Below, piece after piece: positions 61,144 through 64,000 of a DNA stretch of 64,000 nt. A program made the position numbers and the translations under genes. The stretch lies in NCBI GenBank assembly GCA_041743935.1, contig JBGTLU010000025.1:40135-104134 (forward strand). The letters run 5' to 3'. The first letter of the stretch is position 1. Every line of letters starts with the position of its first letter. A model generated the notes under the pieces. It did not search any database. It was not told the DNA's origin and was given only the letters and a program-made list of their open reading frames with translations. The stretch is from JBGTLU01 sp041743935. GTDB taxonomy: Bacteria > Bacteroidota > Bacteroidia > Sphingobacteriales > Sphingobacteriaceae.

Positions 61144-62589
61144 ATGAAATTACTACTCACCGGCGCAAATGGTTACATAGGTGCACGCTTGCTGCCGGTG
61201 CTGTTACAACACGGACACCAAGTGGTGTGTATGGTACGTGATGCCCGCAGATTTTCAGAAAGTAGCGAATACACCGATAAAATAACAGTTATCACCGGCG
61301 ATTTACTAAAACCGGAAACTCTAACAGAAATCCCCAATGATATAGATGCTGCATTTTATTTGGTGCACTCTATGGGTACCAGCAACACCAATTTTTATGA
61401 TTTAGAGCAAGAATGTGCGAGTAATTTTACAAACGCCATTACACAAACTAAGGTCAAGCAAATTGTTTATTTAGGTGGGATTGTGAATGACGAACAGTTA
61501 TCCGTTCATCTAAAATCCAGAAGAAATGTAGAAAGCATTTTGCAAGAAAGTGGCATAGCATGTACCATCTTGCGTGCAGCAATCATCATCGGTTCGGGAA
61601 GTGCATCGTTTGAAATTATACGAGACTTAACCGAAAAATTGCCGATAATGATTACCCCAAAATGGTTGCAAACTCGCTGTCAGCCCATTGCCATACGCGA
61701 TGTTCTATTCTATTTGGAAAAGGTTTTAGGTAAAGAGGAAACGTATAATAAAGTCTTTGACATTGGCGGGCCCGATATTCTGAGTTACAAACAAATGTTG
61801 TTGACGTATGCTTCGGTAAGAAAATTAAAACGGTGGATTATTACTATTCCGGTTTTAACTCCAAAACTCTCTTCTTATTGGTTGTATTTTATTACTTCTA
61901 CATCCTATCCACTTGCCAAAAGTTTGGTAGATAGTATGCGCAATGAAGTGGTTTGCAAAAACAATGATATAAAGACTATTCTACCGCACATCTGTTTCAG
62001 CTATCGCGAAGCCCTGGAACTTGCCTTTGTGAAAATTGAGCAAAATTCTATTATTTCTAGTTGGAAAGATGCCTTAAATGCCGGTTTACTTACCGGCGAT
62101 TTTATGAATCAAATTAAAGTGCCAATTAATGGTTGTTACCAATATAAAGTATTTGTAGAGTTTGACAGAAACACCCAAGAAGTAAAAAATAATATTTGGT
62201 CTATTGGCGGTATACGGGGTTGGTATTATTTGAATTGGCTTTGGGTTTTGCGAGGATATTTAGATAAACTTTTTGGTGGAGTTGGATTACGTAGAGGACG
62301 TAGAAGCCCAACTGATATCAGAGCTGGGGATGCTTTAGATTTTTGGCGAGTACTTTTGGCGGATGATAACTATAAACGATTGCTTTTATATGCCGAGATG
62401 AAATTACCCGGAGAGGCCTGGTTAGAAATTAAAATACTGGAACGTAATGGCAAAAATTTCTTAAGTCAGATTGCTACTTTCCGCCCCAATGGTTTATGGG
62501 GAAGGTTATATTGGTATTTATCCATGCCATTTCATTTATTTATATTCAATGGCATGGCACGAAAAATAATTCATTTACCTAATTTATGA
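61144..62589 (+). CDS. NAD(P)-binding SDR with C-terminal DUF2867
   Basis: This 481-residue protein has an atypical SDR domain (LLTGANGYIGARLLPVLLQHG) for the first 300 residues. A DUF2867 domain follows (VFVEFDRNTQEVKNNIWSIG; GGVGLRRGRRSPTDIRAGDA; DALDFWRVLLADDNYKRLLL). This fusion is a known arrangement with no settled function. It follows the ABC1-kinase gene by 5 bases. Confidence 0.88.
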   Translation: MKLLLTGANGYIGARLLPVLLQHGHQVVCMVRDARRFSESSEYTDKITVITGDLLKPETLTEIPNDIDAAFYLVHSMGTSNTNFYDLEQECASNFTNAITQTKVKQIVYLGGIVNDEQLSVHLKSRRNVESILQESGIACTILRAAIIIGSGSASFEIIRDLTEKLPIMITPKWLQTRCQPIAIRDVLFYLEKVLGKEETYNKVFDIGGPDILSYKQMLLTYASVRKLKRWIITIPVLTPKLSSYWLYFITSTSYPLAKSLVDSMRNEVVCKNNDIKTILPHICFSYREALELAFVKIEQNSIISSWKDALNAGLLTGDFMNQIKVPINGCYQYKVFVEFDRNTQEVKNNIWSIGGIRGWYYLNWLWVLRGYLDKLFGGVGLRRGRRSPTDIRAGDALDFWRVLLADDNYKRLLLYAEMKLPGEAWLEIKILERNGKNFLSQIATFRPNGLWGRLYWYLSMPFHLFIFNGMARKIIHLPNL

Positions 62590-62618
62590 GTAGGGTGACG
62601 AAACCTTTGGATGTTTAA

Positions 62619-63407
62619 TTACTTACATTTTTCCGAAATCCCCCATACATAATTTTCAATGGCATTTAGTTTCTGGGCTATTTCTGCTCCTTTAAATCCA
62701 GAGATATCTTGGTAAGTAATTTCCTTTTGGTAAAAAGCTAAATACTTGGTGGCCAATGGCAGATATGACCAATGCCATTTTTCTTGCTCATAGCCTTTTC
62801 TCGCACTTATTTGTTTATCATCGTAAACTTGGCAAAAACCAAATCGCCCGGCATTGGCAACCAGCCAATCGTATTCTGTTTTCCCTTTTCCGGAAGCAAA
62901 ATAACTATTATTAAGATTATTTAGGTCGATATCTGTACCCCAATGATGCCTCGAAGTACCAGGCATGGAACTAAAACGCAGTATGTTTTTTGCATTGGCA
63001 GAATCGGTTTTATATTTCCCCGAACTACGATTAGCCTCCCATTTTCGGTCCCAAATCGCCTTTTGTTCGTTAAAATTTCTGGTACCTGAAATAATAGTTA
63101 ATTGTATGCCATCGGCTTTGGCTGCTGCATGCATTGCTTTAAAAGCTTGGTAGGTCTCTTTACGTAGATAAATTGGTTTAGAACTAAATTCTTTGTCTAC
63201 CAAAATAAAATCAGGGTCTTGTTTGTATTCTATTTTACCCGTAACCATTTCTTTGTTTAACATGATACTATCTGTTAAAGCAGATTTTATTTCTACATTA
63301 ACTACTGCAACCTCACTGTTTTGTGGTTTTTGCGAACAGGCAGTAGCGCTAACCAATAGTTGAATAAAAATTAGAAAGGAGAAAATGGATAATTTCATAA
63401 CCAACAC
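62619..63407 (-). CDS. M15-family D-Ala-D-Ala carboxypeptidase (VanY-like) lipoprotein
   Basis: This 262-residue protein has a signal sequence ending in a lipobox-like ATACSQK. The VanY domain contains SGTRNFNEQKAIWDRKW, SRHHWGTDIDLNN with zinc-binding His and Asp, and EKWHWSYLP with the last zinc-binding His. It trims peptidoglycan stem peptides in the periplasm. It is divergent from the CBS gene with a short shared spacer. Confidence 0.92.
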   Translation of the reverse strand: MLVMKLSIFSFLIFIQLLVSATACSQKPQNSEVAVVNVEIKSALTDSIMLNKEMVTGKIEYKQDPDFILVDKEFSSKPIYLRKETYQAFKAMHAAAKADGIQLTIISGTRNFNEQKAIWDRKWEANRSSGKYKTDSANAKNILRFSSMPGTSRHHWGTDIDLNNLNNSYFASGKGKTEYDWLVANAGRFGFCQVYDDKQISARKGYEQEKWHWSYLPLATKYLAFYQKEITYQDISGFKGAEIAQKLNAIENYVWGISEKCK

Positions 63408-63515
63408 ATTGCAATACCTAAGCCAATCATCCTCCTAAAATAAAAATTGTATTTAATTAAAACTTGTATTTTGCTTTTTCATTTCTTAGATTTATCTGAA
63501 CAAAATTTAGCCATC

Positions 63516-63947
63516 ATGAAAAAAGTTCGCAACATTATATTATCCAAAGGAAACACAGTATATACTTGTCAGTGCGATCAAAGTGTGTATGAAGCCTTAG
63601 AAATTTTAATCGATAAAAATATTGGTGCATTAGTAGTGTTAGAAGGGGCTAAATTTGCAGGTATTTTTTCTGAGCGCGATTATGCTCGAAAAGTAATTTT
63701 GCAAGGTAAATCGTCCAGAGAAACACATGTTAGAGATATCATGACAGAAAAAGTGATTTCCGTATCACCAGATGATTCAGTAGATTATTGCATGAACATC
63801 ATGGTAGAAAAAAGAATTAGACATTTACCTGTTTTAGATAAAGGAGAATTAGCTGGAGTAATTTCTATAGGTGATATTGTTAAATCCATCATGGATGAAC
63901 AGAAAACAACCATTGAACAATTAGAAAGTTACATCTCAGGATCTTAA
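63516..63947 (+). CDS. CBS-domain pair protein
   Basis: I choose ATG 63516 (143 aa, MKKVRNIILSKGN), because the 23 upstream codons look non-coding. Two CBS motifs are present: VYEALEILIDKNIGALVVLE with GIFSERDYARKVI, and SVDYCMNIMVEKRIRHLPVL with GVISIGDIVKSIM. Stand-alone CBS pairs sense adenine nucleotides. Its stop overlaps the stop of an opposing gene. Confidence 0.92.
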   Translation: MKKVRNIILSKGNTVYTCQCDQSVYEALEILIDKNIGALVVLEGAKFAGIFSERDYARKVILQGKSSRETHVRDIMTEKVISVSPDDSVDYCMNIMVEKRIRHLPVLDKGELAGVISIGDIVKSIMDEQKTTIEQLESYISGS

Positions 63948-64000
63948 TTAAACTTTCTTGGTTCAAAAGTAATCTGTAATCTTTCTACAATTTTATTGTT
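63944..64000 (-). CDS. 3' end of a minus-strand gene (partial, unknown)
   Basis: The minus frame reads NNKIVERLQITFEPRKFN then TAA (complement of 63944-63946), open to the window edge. It overlaps the CBS gene stop by 4 bases in convergent orientation. Too short for a family call, but its residue pattern is protein-like. Confidence 0.5.
   Translation of the reverse strand, partial: NNKIVERLQITFEPRKFN

Overview
The window is AT-rich chromosomal DNA from a member of the Bacteroidota. The evidence is seen directly: several start regions carry the TAnnTTTG minus-7 box of this phylum, Shine-Dalgarno sites are scarce, and there are Wzi- and YaiO-type outer-membrane proteins and an RluB-type pseudouridine synthase with a long basic N-terminal tail. 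I cannot place it below phylum. No rRNA, tRNA, CRISPR array, transposase or integrase was found.

Positions 1-41051 are one long, nearly gapless plus-strand surface-polysaccharide (capsule/O-antigen) locus, with most genes overlapping or a few bases apart. It contains: a nonulosonic acid section (NeuD-like, ATP-grasp, GNAT, PseI, LIC12162-type transferase, methyltransferase; 37-5609); a first sugar-amidination set (HisH, HisF, WbpG-like; 5611-8134) followed by a WbpI-like epimerase; a Wzy/EpsG-like polymerase; the L-FucNAc genes fnlA/B/C (11572-15164) with a decayed small gene between B and C; a very AT-rich section with deacetylase-like, SDR, glycosyltransferase and ATP-grasp genes (15149-19161); two asparagine-synthase-type genes (19165-22567); two GT4 genes; a second amidination set in a different gene order (24778-27304); another GT4, a second deacetylase-like gene, a CapK-like adenylating enzyme and the initiating phosphoglycosyl transferase (27301-31543); and finally wlbA/wlbB/wlbC-type genes, a PglF/CapD-type dehydratase and a Wzi-like protein. 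Together these predict a glycan containing an acetamidino-substituted diamino-uronic acid (ManNAc3NAmA type), L-FucNAc and a pseudaminic-type sugar. UDP-GlcNAc 6-dehydrogenase, the Wzx flippase and the Wza/Wzc exporter are not in the window.

Positions 41048-45133 hold housekeeping genes (dxs on minus; scpA and glyA on plus). Positions 45184-50697 look like a second, synthase-type exopolysaccharide system: a receiver-only response regulator, a membrane HEAT-repeat protein and a PgaC-like processive GT2 on the minus strand, divergent from a YaiO-like barrel and a membrane-anchored unknown. A perfect inverted repeat lies in the shared control region.

The most unusual element is the 486-base gap 51382-51867. 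It holds three copies, at an exact 166-base period, of what looks like a complete small-RNA gene on the minus strand. Each copy has a promoter resembling those of ECF sigma factors (TGTAACT-N16-CGTATAA), then an identical 24-base transcribed 5' part, then an intrinsic terminator. The spacers between copies are unrelated.

Positions 51868-64000 are general chromosomal genes: a beta-helix-like lipoprotein, ComF, a lytic transglycosylase, an RluB-like enzyme, an SRPBCC protein, folE, SDR and flavin-reductase genes, a TetR / ABC1-kinase / SDR-DUF2867 group, an M15 peptidase and a CBS protein. Truncated genes lie at both window edges.
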